Assembly: GCA_964508025.1 (NCBI GenBank)
Contig: CAZDSF010000006.1
Coordinates: 1-64,000, forward strand
Source: JAAZNO01 sp964508025
Lineage (GTDB): Bacteria; Chloroflexota; Anaerolineae; B4-G1; SLSP01
DNA length: 64,000 bases
Direction of reading: 5' to 3'
How positions within the stretch are numbered: the stretch's first letter is position 1; every line of letters starts with the position of its first letter. Below are positions 47,129-55,812 of the stretch, piece by piece. The notes under the pieces were generated by a model, which was given only the letters and a program-made list of their open reading frames with translations, was not told the DNA's origin and did no database searches. The position numbers and the translations under genes were made by a program.

Positions 47129-47866
47129 ATGGTCACGTTTACGGAACCGCATTTCGAGCCGGATTTCCAGACCTGGCTTGAGGATCTGGGTTTTGTTGAG
47201 AACCCGTTCGCACAACAGGGTTGGGATGTCGCCGCGCTACGTGAACTTGTAGCGCACCGGCTTGCGTATTGCAGCCGTGGGCAGATCACCCGGTTTGAAG
47301 CGCTGTGCATTCCTGAGATTCAAGAGGCGGCGCTTTCGCATCTCATCGCGGCAGCCCAGGGGGCGCCATACGCGCTCTTGGCGCTATGTGATGCGCTACT
47401 GCGGTATGTCGCTGCTCAGGGACGCACGGCGATCACGGCGGCGGATGTGGCTCACGTTCTTGCCCATTTTCAGCCGCCGCCTCCTGCCGCCGATGTTATC
47501 CCCACAGTAACCGGCTCATTCGCACGCCCGCCTTCTGCTTGCGCCGGGTTGTTGGTGGATGCTGCCAGCGGTCACGTTTGGGTTGATGGGCAACAGCTGT
47601 GTCCGCCCTTAACTGAGCAGGAGTTTACCCTGCTGCGGATTTTGGATGCCCAGGCTCCGGAAATCGTCCCTTGCGAGGTCCTGATCCGCGAGATTTGGCC
47701 CGAAGAACGCGGCGTGGTAGGCGACGAGCAGAATCTCCGCAAGCTGCTCTCGCGTCTGCGCCGCCGGCTTGAGCCGCAGGGCGCCGGCAATGACTGGCGT
47801 TTTATCCGCAGCGCGCGCGGTCGCGGGTACTGGCTTCACCGCGATGCCGCGGTCGCTCCCGTGTAG
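47129..47866 (+). CDS. OmpR-type winged-helix regulator with AAA-lid-like N-terminus and no receiver
   Basis: A 245-residue protein. Residues about 150-240 are a transcriptional regulatory C-terminal (OmpR/PhoB) winged helix: VDAASGHVWVDGQQLCPPLTEQEFTLLRIL ... SRLRRRLEPQ ... WRFIRSARGRGYWL (fragments). The N-terminal part (LEDLGFVENPF ... ALSHLIAAAQGAPYALLALCDALLRYVAAQGRTAITAADVAHVL, fragments) resembles the helical lid found at the C-end of ORC/STAND-type AAA+ ATPases, but there is no P-loop before it. The ATG at 47129 follows GGAAGGAGG. Regulation by phosphorylation is not possible in the usual way since no receiver exists. Confidence 0.8.
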   Translation: MVTFTEPHFEPDFQTWLEDLGFVENPFAQQGWDVAALRELVAHRLAYCSRGQITRFEALCIPEIQEAALSHLIAAAQGAPYALLALCDALLRYVAAQGRTAITAADVAHVLAHFQPPPPAADVIPTVTGSFARPPSACAGLLVDAASGHVWVDGQQLCPPLTEQEFTLLRILDAQAPEIVPCEVLIREIWPEERGVVGDEQNLRKLLSRLRRRLEPQGAGNDWRFIRSARGRGYWLHRDAAVAPV

Positions 47867-47873
47867 TCACGCT

Positions 47874-50561
47874 TCAGGGTGTGGGCTTTTCAAGCGTTTC
47901 GGCAAGCAACAGCGCTAAGGCATCCAGGTCTGGCGGTTTGAGCAAATAGCCGCTCATCCCAATTGCTTCGGCGTCGCGCAACTCCTGGCCCAGGGGGTGT
48001 CCCGTGAGGAGCAGGAATTTCACCTGGGGCGCTTCGCGGCGCAATGCCTGCAACAGGGCGAGACCACCCATCCTGGGCATCACCATGTCGCTCAGCACCA
48101 AAGCGATCTCCGTGCGGTGCTCTCGAAAGCATACCAAGGCTTGTTCCCCGTCCTCGGCTTCCAGAACGCGATAGTTGAGGTGGCGCAGATTCTCTACGAG
48201 CGCCCAACGCAAGACCGCATCATCTTCTACAACCAGGAGCGTTTGTCCGGATCCAGGTTGCAGCTGCGGCGTTGGCGGGGCCGCTGCCGTTTGGATCGGG
48301 AGCTGTAACGCTGGCAGGTAGAGGCTTACGCTCGTCCCTTGTCCCACGGTCGAGATAACATCCAGATAGCCGGCGTGAAGTTTGACGACGCCGAAAACTT
48401 GCGCCAGTCCCAGGCCCGTCCCCTTGCCGGGATCTTTGGTGGTGAAAAATGGGTTGAAGATCTGGGGCAGATGCTCAGGTGGAATGCCGATGCCCGTATC
48501 GCTAACGGTGATACGCAGCCAGGTGCGCGGCAGCGGCGCCGAGGCGCTGTCATCGGCGCGCATTTCTGGCAGAGGCAACGGCTCGCCGGGCGGTATGTAC
48601 AGCCGTTCCAGGTCGAAATGCAATAAACCCCCTGTGGGCATAGCGTCGCGGGCATTGGTAGCCAGGTTCATGAACACCTGTTGCAGGCGTGTGGGATCAG
48701 CATGGATGAGGTATTCGCCTTCATCGTAGCGCAAGCTCAGTTTGATATGCTCTGGCAGTGCGGTTTGCAGCAACTTGAGCAGCTCTTTGAGGAACGGCAG
48801 CAGATCGAGAGCGCTTTTCTCCAGTACCGCCTTGCGGCTGAAGTCCAGGATCTGTTGGATGAGCTCGCTGGCGCGCCAGGCTTGCTGATGGATGATTTCC
48901 AGGCGTTCTCGAAGGCGCGGCGATGTATCATTGGACAGCAATTCCATGCGCGTGTACAGCGTGATGACGGCCAGAATGTTGTTGAAGTCATGGGCGATGC
49001 CCGCTGCCAGTTGGCCCAACGCCGCCAGGCGCTCCTGCTGTTGCGCTCGGAACTCCATCTCATGGCGTTCCGTGACATCTCGAATCACCATGACCCAATC
49101 TTCGATTCCAGAGACCTGGTAGATGGGGCGCGCGATGATCTCGTAATGCCGCCCGTCGGCTGTCAATTCATGCCACTTTCCACGGGGCGGGGAGGTCAGG
49201 AATTGCTTCAGCGGATAACCTCCCAGTTGTGTGAGCCGCTCGCCAACGGCAATGCCAGACAGCGCCGCGAGTTTTTGCACTCCGTGTGGATTGGCGAGCG
49301 TGACGCGCCCGTCGGTATCCAACAGCAAGACACCTTCAGGGACACTATCTATCAATTGCCGGATCCGGCGGGCTTGATGGACGCGTTCTTCTTCCACGCG
49401 CTTTCGGTCGGTGATATCCCGCCCCACCACGACCAGCCCCTTGCGTCGCCCATCGGGGTGAAAGGTAGGCACCTTGATGATGTCAAACACGCGCGTCGTG
49501 CCGTCAGGGCGCGGGATCACCTCATCGCTGCGCGTGGGCGCTCTAGCCGCCCAGGCGCTTGCGTCAGATGCTTCACACATCAAAAGGGCATCGCGGTAGA
49601 AGGGGCTGAACTGTGCCAGCTCTGCATCAGTCCTGCCGCGATATGCGACGCCCTCCAGTTGAAACAGCTGCAGGTCGAAGTCGTTGGCTTCTAACCAGCG
49701 TCCCTCGGCATCTTTGAAGCAGATGATGTCTGGCATAGCATTGATCAACGTGCGCAGGCGTTCTTCACTTTCCCGCAGGGCAGCCTCGGCCTTTTTGCGG
49801 GCCGTGATATCGGTGAGCATCGCAAAAGACCCGGTAAAACGGCCTTCGGCATCCATCAAAGGGACTGCGGAGATCTCCATCCAGCGCTCGCTGCCGTCGC
49901 GCGCGTGAAAGCGGCGCTCGTAGCAGTCGGGATGTCCCTGTCGCCGCCACGCTATCTTCTTAAAATGATCCTCTCGATCTTCAGGGAACATAAAAGCGTC
50001 AATGGTCTTCCCCAGCATCTCTTCCGGGGTGTATTTTAGCATGGTCGCCATTTTGCGGTTGATGAAGGTGGTGCGATCCTGCTCATCCACTACCCAGATG
50101 CCCTCGTTGGCTGTTTCCACGATGCGGCGGTAGCGTTCCTGACTTTGCTGCAAAGCCAGTTCGGTGCGGCGGCGCTCGCGGCGCGCTTCTGCCTCGCGCA
50201 GCTCTCGGTCAATCACCAGTGGCAAGCGCAACAGGTTGCTCTTGGGGACAAAATCACGCGCGCCGGCTCTGATGATGGCGACAGCGGCCTCTTCGCCGAT
50301 GGCGCCTGAGAGCAGAATGAAGGGCGCGTCAATGTCCAGTTCCTTGAGTACGTTCAGAGCCGCCAAACCGCTGAAACCTGGAAGGGCATGGTCGGAAAGG
50401 ATCACATCCCATGTGGATTGCTGCAATGCGTCACGGAGCGCCGCTTCTGTGTCTACCCGCATCCAGGTGGGGTTGTACCCATTCTGCTTGAGCACCCGCA
50501 CCGCCAGCAGCGTATCGTCTTCCTGATCTTCTATAAACAGCACTTGTAGTGAATTATCCAT
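47874..50561 (-). CDS. Hybrid histidine kinase (REC-PAS-PAS-PAS-HisKA-HATPase-REC)
   Basis: An 895-residue cytoplasmic phosphorelay protein. N-terminal receiver (about 5-125; FIEDQEDDTLLAV, phospho-Asp in VILSDHALPG), three PAS domains (about 150-265, 275-400, 410-515; each ending with an 'RDITERxx'-type motif), a His-kinase core with His in LAAGIAHDFNNILA (about 535), ATPase motifs (VFMNLATNARDAMP, DTGIGIP, GTGLGLAQ), and a C-terminal receiver (about 770-888; VVEDDAVLRW, LVLSDMVMP, GYLLKPP). It is NtrB-like in its kinase core. It lies downstream of a gap-broken receiver protein and another kinase, all on the minus strand, forming one signalling cluster. The SD is weak (ATAGGT). Confidence 0.92.
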   Translation of the reverse strand: MDNSLQVLFIEDQEDDTLLAVRVLKQNGYNPTWMRVDTEAALRDALQQSTWDVILSDHALPGFSGLAALNVLKELDIDAPFILLSGAIGEEAAVAIIRAGARDFVPKSNLLRLPLVIDRELREAEARRERRRTELALQQSQERYRRIVETANEGIWVVDEQDRTTFINRKMATMLKYTPEEMLGKTIDAFMFPEDREDHFKKIAWRRQGHPDCYERRFHARDGSERWMEISAVPLMDAEGRFTGSFAMLTDITARKKAEAALRESEERLRTLINAMPDIICFKDAEGRWLEANDFDLQLFQLEGVAYRGRTDAELAQFSPFYRDALLMCEASDASAWAARAPTRSDEVIPRPDGTTRVFDIIKVPTFHPDGRRKGLVVVGRDITDRKRVEEERVHQARRIRQLIDSVPEGVLLLDTDGRVTLANPHGVQKLAALSGIAVGERLTQLGGYPLKQFLTSPPRGKWHELTADGRHYEIIARPIYQVSGIEDWVMVIRDVTERHEMEFRAQQQERLAALGQLAAGIAHDFNNILAVITLYTRMELLSNDTSPRLRERLEIIHQQAWRASELIQQILDFSRKAVLEKSALDLLPFLKELLKLLQTALPEHIKLSLRYDEGEYLIHADPTRLQQVFMNLATNARDAMPTGGLLHFDLERLYIPPGEPLPLPEMRADDSASAPLPRTWLRITVSDTGIGIPPEHLPQIFNPFFTTKDPGKGTGLGLAQVFGVVKLHAGYLDVISTVGQGTSVSLYLPALQLPIQTAAAPPTPQLQPGSGQTLLVVEDDAVLRWALVENLRHLNYRVLEAEDGEQALVCFREHRTEIALVLSDMVMPRMGGLALLQALRREAPQVKFLLLTGHPLGQELRDAEAIGMSGYLLKPPDLDALALLLAETLEKPTP

Positions 50562-50645
50562 GTGCAGTACCTATTCACGCATCTTTGTGCGCCTTTGTGG
50601 GAGATCCGCCTGCTCCGGCGACGTTGCGCCGGGTGTTTGGGAAGG

Positions 50646-51068
50646 TTATTTGGCTGGAGGCGGCGTGTTGACCAACAACCAGTACAGACCCAGCTGCCCA
50701 ATGGCGGCGATGAATTGGTCGAAGTTGACCGGTTTGCGCACGTAGCTGTTGGCGCCCAGACTGTAGCTGGCAATCAGATCGCGCTCCTCATTCGAGGTGG
50801 TGAGGATCACGACCGGCAACAACCGCGTCTGGTCTGTGGCGCGCACGGCCCGCAGCACTTCCAGCCCATCCAGGCGCNNNNNNNNNNGGGGGTTTTAAAG
50901 AAATGTCCCCCCGGGGTTTTTGGCCCCCCCAAATATGTTTTTAAGGGCTTCGACACCGTCATGCGCCACGATGATAGGGTTGGAAATGTGATTTTTCTTG
51001 AAGGCGCGCAAAGTCAGCAACTCATCATCGGGATTGTCTTCTACCAGTAGAATCGGTTTTGCAGCCAT
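50646..51068 (-). CDS. Single-domain response regulator (Rcp1 type), interrupted by an assembly gap
   Basis: The N-terminal part, from ATG 51068 (MAAKPILLVEDNPDDELLTL ... IIVAHDGVEAL), is followed by corrupted homopolymer-rich sequence, 10 Ns (50878-50887), then the C-terminal part (LEVLRAVRATDQTRLLPVVILTTSNEE ... GANSYVRKPVNFDQF, fragments). Together they form a receiver of about 140-150 residues like those paired with phytochrome-type kinases; the phospho-Asp region (LLDLKLPxxDG) lies in the gap. An in-frame TAA appears in the damaged stretch, an assembly error in all likelihood. The gene lies between two kinases in the same direction. Confidence 0.85.
50878..50952. other. 10-N assembly gap with damaged edge sequence
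   Basis: Ns occupy 50878-50887. The adjacent 50888-50945 consists of stretched homopolymers (GGGGGTTTTAAAG, CCCCCCGGGG, GGCCCCCCC) quite unlike the flanking coding sequence; it should not be trusted. Confidence 0.9.
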
Positions 51069-51097
51069 AGACCCTCCTGAATCGCGTTGGGCTAGTG

Positions 51098-53364
51098 TTA
51101 CGGGTGCGGGCGAAGTGCTGCGGCTGGCAGCGATTGCGGTAAGGAGAAGAAGAACGTCGCGCCGCGCTCGATTGCGCCTTCAGCCCATACCTTTCCGCCG
51201 TGGCGCTGGATGATGCGCCATACGGTCGCCAGTCCGATGCCGGCGCCCTCGAATTCCGTCATCTGATGCAGCCGTTGGAAGGCGCCGAAGAGCTTATCGG
51301 CAAAGGCCATGTCGAAACCCGCGCCATCGTCGCGGACGAAGTATACGGTCTCGCGTTCCTGTTGCTGCATCCCAAATTCGATGTGGGCTTGTGCGTGTTT
51401 GCTGGTGTACTTCCAGGCGTTGTTCAGGAGATTTTCCATCGCAATTCTCAGCAATCCGGGATCGGCGATGACCACGACATCGGGAGCAATGGTGAATGTC
51501 ACCTGGCGTTCCGGCTGGGATTCCTGGAGCGCCGTGGCGATTTCGCGGACCATCTCGCTGAGTTTGACCGGCGCCAGGGTCATCTCGGCGCGGGTGACGC
51601 GAGAGAGATGGAGCAGGTCGTCAATCAATTGCCCCATGCGTTGGCTGGCGGCGCGCAAGCGTTGGAGATAGAGTTGCCCCTCAGCATCGAATTGCCCGGC
51701 GTAATCCTCCAGTAGGGCCTGGCTGAACCCGTCAAGCGCGCGCAGCGGCGCGCGTAGGTCGTGAGAGACAGAGTAGGTGAAAGCTTCCAGCTCGGCGTTG
51801 GCGGCTTCTAATTGCGCCGTGCGCTGGCGTACCCGTAGCTCCAATTCCTCGTTGAGCCGATTCAACGCTTCTTGCGCGGCTTTGGCAGCTGTAATGTCCT
51901 CGTACACGCCCAGGACCCCGATGACCTCGCCCTGTGTATTCTGCATGGGCACTTTGCTGGTACGGAGCCAGAGCGGCTCGCCCTCAAGGGGCGTTTGAGG
52001 CTCCTCATAATTGAGTTTTGCTTCGCCCGAACGCATCACCTGGAAATCATCGGCGCGATATTGCTCTGCCTGGGCGCGCCACGCCATACTGAAGTCGTCT
52101 TTGCCAATGATGGCAGCGGGAGTGTCGTATCCGGCATCTTGCGCAAAGCGGCGATTGCAGCCCAGATATCGCGCTTCGCGATCTTTCCAGAAGATCCGCA
52201 CCGGGATGGCATCCAGCACCAGCTGCAACATGGTGTTGGCTTCGATGAGCTGTTGCTGACTCTCGCGCAATGCCTGCTCGGTCTCTATCCGTGTGGTGAT
52301 GTCGCGCGCCGTAGCGTAGATGATCTCGCCCACCGGCACGGAACGCCACTCAATCCAGCGGTATGCGCCGTTCTTGCAACGATAGCGATTGACGAAATTC
52401 AGCACCTCGGTCTGAGCAGTCAGATGTGAAACGGCTTCCAGGGTCGCCGCCCGGTCATCTGGATGCACCAAATCCATGAATTGCTGCCCTTCCAACTCTT
52501 CCAGCGTATATCCGAGGGTGAGCTCCCACTCGCGGTTGAGGCGGCGGAAATGCCCCTGGGTATCGGCAATGCAGAGCAGATCGAGCGCACTGGTGAAATA
52601 GCTTTCCAGCTCCGCTGTCTTCGCCTGGAGGGCGGCTTCGATGCGTTTGCGATTGGTGATATCGAGAAAAACGGCGACCATTTTTCCCGGCGTGGTTTGA
52701 AAAGCGTGGACTTCGTAAGCGCCGGCGATCTGTGTGTCGGCGTACTCGATTTGCTGCGTTTCCCAGAGCGTGCCATCGCGCGCCGCCTCGCGGTAGCGCG
52801 CGGGTATTTCTGTGTGGGCCAGCGGCGGGAACGCCTCTTCGATAGTCTTGCCGATGAATTGCGCATGGCTCACGCCCAACAGGCGATCCGCTGTGGGATT
52901 GGCGCCCGTGAAAATGAGCCGGTCGGCGGCATCAAGCGTGTAAAAATGCATCCCCATGGGCGAATTCGCAACGAGGTTTTGGTACAGCTGTACGATACCT
53001 TCTGCGGGCAGCGCCGATGTCGCATCTGGGAGTGCAACCGGCGTAGGCGGCGACTGCTCCTGCCGGGCGAGTTCCTCGCGCAGTGCGTGGAGTTCTTGCT
53101 CCAGCGCGCGCACCCGTTCCTGGAGCGCGGCGCGCTCCGCTGTTGGCGGNNNNNNNNNNNNNNNNNNNNNNNNNNNNNNNNNNNNNNNNNNNNNNNNNNN
53201 NNNNNNNNNNNNNNNNNNNNNNNNNNNNNNNNNNNNNNNNNNNNNNNNNCTTGCTCCAGCGCGCGCACCCGTTCCTGGAGCGCGGCGCGCTCCGCTGTTG
53301 GCGGGGGGTGGGCCGTACTAGCGCGCGGCTTGTAATCGAACTCGCGTTTGTGCGCTGTGCTCAC
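51098..53364 (-). CDS. Sensor histidine kinase (PAS-PAS-PAS-HisKA-HATPase), split by an artificial gap
   Basis: The GTG start at 53364 follows AAAGGAG and begins STAHKREFDYKPRAS. The coding sequence is broken by 100 Ns, but the 55 bases on the two sides of the Ns are identical and encode PPTAERAALQERVRALEQ, so merging them gives a continuous protein of about 703 residues. Domains: an N-terminal coiled coil, three PAS domains (starting at YQNLVANSPMGMHFY, YFTSALDLLCIADTQ and VLDAIPVRIFWKDR), a phytochrome-type HisKA (YSVSHDLRAPLRAL) and HATPase (NLLNNAWKYT, DDGAGFD, GAGIGLA). No membrane segment, so it is a cytosolic sensor. The receiver encoded downstream is its likely partner. Confidence 0.9.
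53095..53304. other. 100-N scaffold gap flanked by a 55-bp direct duplication
   Basis: The sequence 53095-53149 is repeated base for base at 53250-53304, on either side of Ns 53150-53249. This is the pattern of two overlapping contig ends joined by a default gap, not a biological repeat. Confidence 0.9.
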
Positions 53365-53720
53365 CTGGCAGTCTCCTTTCCGTTATGGGCGTGGTTGCAA
53401 TTGCTGCTGCGCCGCTAAGTGATAGTATAATCCCAGCGCCGAAATTGCGCAAACAGGCTTGCCGCTCTGTGTGTGTATCAGGTTCTATAGTCATCTCGCG
53501 ATCATTGTTTTGCCGCTACAGCGGCTTTTGGGGCCGTATTGCTGCTCCAAGGGGGGCCAAGTGCGATAGCCCTGAAAAGTCTGGCGGATTACGGTCACTT
53601 TGGAGTATAATAGAACTTGACTGCCGGAGTTCTCTCATGACTGCCAGTCCCGGTTGGGGGCGCTTCATCCGGCTCGAGCTGCAATTTTACGTGGACCTAC
53701 ACGTGCTGAGGAGGTATAGG
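53365..53720. other. Divergent intergenic region upstream of the chelatase locus
   Basis: About 355 bases between a histidine kinase (minus) and the chelatase AAA+ gene (plus). It includes two TATAAT hexamers on the plus strand (about 53425 and 53604), neither with a good -35 at standard distance. The upstream in-frame extension of the AAA+ gene (from 53385) is not coding in character. Confidence 0.45.
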
Positions 53721-54833
53721 GTGCAGGGCGAACGGTTGGTCTTTCCATTTACCGCTATTGTAGATCAGGAGCGCATGAAGCGGGCGCTCATTCTGAATGC
53801 GATCAATTTCCGCATCGGCGGCGTGCTCATTCGCGGCGAGCGCGGCACGGCAAAATCTACGGCGGCGCGGGCGTTGGCGGCGCTGCTGCCGGAAATCGAG
53901 GTGATCTGTGATGGCGCCTTCGGCTGCGATCCCGCCCAGCCGGCGACCTGGTGTACGCTCTGCCGCGAGCGCGCCGAAGCCGGCGAAGACCTGCCCCGCG
54001 CCACGCGCAAAGTGCCCTTTGTGGAGCTGCCCGTGGGCGCGACGGAGGATCGCGTGGTTGGAACGCTCGATATTGAGCGCGCGATCCAGAAAGGCGAGCG
54101 GCGCTTCGAGCCGGGCGTGTTGGCGGCGGCAAATCGCGGCATCCTCTATGTGGATGAGGTCAATTTGCTGGACGATCATATTGTGGATGTGCTGCTCGAC
54201 GCAGCGGCAATGGGCGTCAATACCGTGGAACGCGAAGGCATTTCCTTTCAGCATCCGGCGCGCTTCATCCTGGTCGGCACGATGAATCCCGAAGAGGGCG
54301 ATTTGCGCCCGCAATTGCTGGATCGTTTCGCCCTGTGCGTGGATGTCGTGGGCGTGCGCAACGCGCAGTCGCGGATGGCGATCATGGAGCGCAACCTGGC
54401 TTACGAACAGGATCCCGAAGGCTTCTATGCCGAGTGGTTGGCGCAAGAGAAAGTGCTGGCGCATAAGATCGAAGAGGCGCGCGCGATTCTGCCCAAAGTC
54501 ACCTACACGCGCGCGGATCTGGCGACCATCGCGGTGATGATGGCCGATCTCGGTGTGGATGGACATCGCGCCGATCTCGTCATTCTCAAGACGGCGACCG
54601 CACACGCAGCCTGGGAAGGCCGCACGCGCCTGACCGATATGGATATCATTCTGGCGGCGCAGCTGGCGCTGCCGCATCGCCTCAAGCGCAAGCCCTTCGA
54701 TGAGGTGCAGACCTCGCTGGAGGAACTTGATCGCCGGCTGGGCCAGGCGCGCAAACAGACGGAGGCGCAGCTGCCGCGCCCATCAGAGGCGTTGCCTGTG
54801 GGCGAAGGCGAACCCAGCCCAAAAAAAGCCTGA
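53721..54833 (+). CDS. Mg/Co-chelatase-type AAA+ subunit (ChlI/BchI-like), with frameshift site at its end
   Basis: A 370-residue AAA+ ATPase. It begins like ChlI (VFPFTAIVDQERMKRALILNAI; RIGGVLIRGERGTAKSTAARALAALLP, Walker A 39-47), has a Cys cluster C63, C69, C78, C81 (CDGAFGCDP, WCTLC) seen in chelatase AAA+/ChlD proteins, the VELPVGATEDRVVGTLDIE loop, Walker B ILYVDEVNL (141-149) and the sensor LVGTMNPEEGDLRPQLLDRF. These ATPases drive metal insertion into tetrapyrroles by a large H/CobN-type subunit. Start: GTG with GAGGAGG upstream. Pro/Lys codons at the end form a slippery site, and the downstream VWA gene is in the -1 frame. No large subunit is in the window. Confidence 0.92.
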   Translation: MQGERLVFPFTAIVDQERMKRALILNAINFRIGGVLIRGERGTAKSTAARALAALLPEIEVICDGAFGCDPAQPATWCTLCRERAEAGEDLPRATRKVPFVELPVGATEDRVVGTLDIERAIQKGERRFEPGVLAAANRGILYVDEVNLLDDHIVDVLLDAAAMGVNTVEREGISFQHPARFILVGTMNPEEGDLRPQLLDRFALCVDVVGVRNAQSRMAIMERNLAYEQDPEGFYAEWLAQEKVLAHKIEEARAILPKVTYTRADLATIAVMMADLGVDGHRADLVILKTATAHAAWEGRTRLTDMDIILAAQLALPHRLKRKPFDEVQTSLEELDRRLGQARKQTEAQLPRPSEALPVGEGEPSPKKA

Positions 54834-54886
54834 CGCCTCCTGAGGGAGAACCCGAAGCCGGCCCGGAGACTTCGCGGCCTCAGGAG
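54821..54886 (+). promoter_or_regulatory. Predicted programmed -1 ribosomal frameshift site joining the AAA+ and VWA genes
   Basis: In the AAA+ reading frame the bases read C-C-A AAA AAA GCC TGA, so the heptamer A_AAA_AAA lies at 54821-54827, one codon before the stop. Nine bases downstream starts a perfect 9-bp stem, CTCCTGAGG (54837-54845) / CCTCAGGAG (54878-54886), whose loop can form a further CGAAG/CTTCG stem; GAAGG at 54804-54808 is a possible SD-like stimulator. After a -1 slip the frame reads Ser-Leu-Thr-Pro-Pro and continues open into the VWA gene, giving a 691-residue AAA+-linker-VWA (ChlD-like) product. A homopolymer sequencing error is the alternative. Confidence 0.78.
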
Positions 54887-54895
54887 CAGCAAGCG

Positions 54896-55795
54896 ATGCA
54901 GGCAATTCCTAAATGGAATACCGAAGGGGCGTGGTGGGATGGCGGTCGTCCTACCGAAATCGGCGCGCTGTTCGACCCGCGGCGCCTGGAAACGCCTATG
55001 GATCGCCAGGAGCGGCGTTCCGGGGGCCGCCGCAGCCGGACCGTGACCACGTTGAAGCGCGGACGTTATGTGCGCGCGCGCCCCTCGCCCCGCGATCCCT
55101 CGGATCTTGCGCTGGATGCCACCTTGCGCGCGGCGGCGCCATTCCAGGCGCAGCGCCGCCGTGACCGCCCCCAGGGCCCCGCTTTGCAGCTGCACTCCCA
55201 TGATTATCAACGCAAGGTGCGGGTGCGTCGCGCCGCGAACCTGGTCTTGTTTGTGGTAGATGCCTCGTGGTCTATGGCGGTGGAGGAACGGATGCAGGCG
55301 ACCAAGGGCGCGGTGCTCTCGTTGCTCACAGATGCGTATCAGCGCCGGGATCGCGTGGGCATGATCGTGTTCCAGAAAGATCGCGCGTTGCTGGTACTGC
55401 CGCCGACTAACAGTGTGGATCTGGCGCAAAAACGCCTCGAAGATTTGCCGGTCGGAGGCAAGACGCCGCTTTCTGCCGGGCTGTGGTTGGCGGCGCACAC
55501 CATCAAGCAGGAATTGCTTCGGCATCCTGATCTGGAACCGCTGATGGTGATTCTCACCGATGGCGCGGGGAACGTTTCCATGGGTGATATGCCGCCGCAG
55601 GAAGAAGCGTACATGATGGCGGAACACTTGCGCGAAGCCGAGGTGCGCTCTGTGGTGATTAATATGGAAGATGTGCGCTTCGATCAAGGGCTGGCGCAAG
55701 GGTTGGCCGATCATCTTGGCGGCGAGTGTTACAATCTGGCGACGCTCCAGGCGGATACGTTGCTGGAAACGGTGCAGGGCGAGCTGCGAAAATAG
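54896..55795 (+). CDS. VWA-domain chelatase subunit (ChlD/BchD C-terminal-like)
   Basis: Read from its own ATG (AGGAG 9 bases upstream), 299 residues; the frame is also open back to the frameshift site, adding 23 residues of Pro/Glu-rich linker. The first 105 residues are Arg/Pro-rich. The VWA domain (about 112-290) has a complete MIDAS: D122-A-S124-W-S126, T191 (GGKTPLSAG) and D223 (ILTDGAGN). This is the integrin-I-type half of ChlD, which docks the AAA+ rings on the large chelatase subunit. In most genomes AAA+ and VWA are one chain; here they are separate in the zero frame. It is followed 17 bases later by the PncC gene. Confidence 0.9.
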   Translation: MQAIPKWNTEGAWWDGGRPTEIGALFDPRRLETPMDRQERRSGGRRSRTVTTLKRGRYVRARPSPRDPSDLALDATLRAAAPFQAQRRRDRPQGPALQLHSHDYQRKVRVRRAANLVLFVVDASWSMAVEERMQATKGAVLSLLTDAYQRRDRVGMIVFQKDRALLVLPPTNSVDLAQKRLEDLPVGGKTPLSAGLWLAAHTIKQELLRHPDLEPLMVILTDGAGNVSMGDMPPQEEAYMMAEHLREAEVRSVVINMEDVRFDQGLAQGLADHLGGECYNLATLQADTLLETVQGELRK

Positions 55796-55812
55796 CGCGA
55801 GGCAATTGGGGT

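Noticed and set aside
53095..53304. 55-bp direct repeat as a biological duplication
   Set aside because: It exactly flanks a 100-N default gap and encodes one peptide of a single gene, so an assembly overlap explains it.
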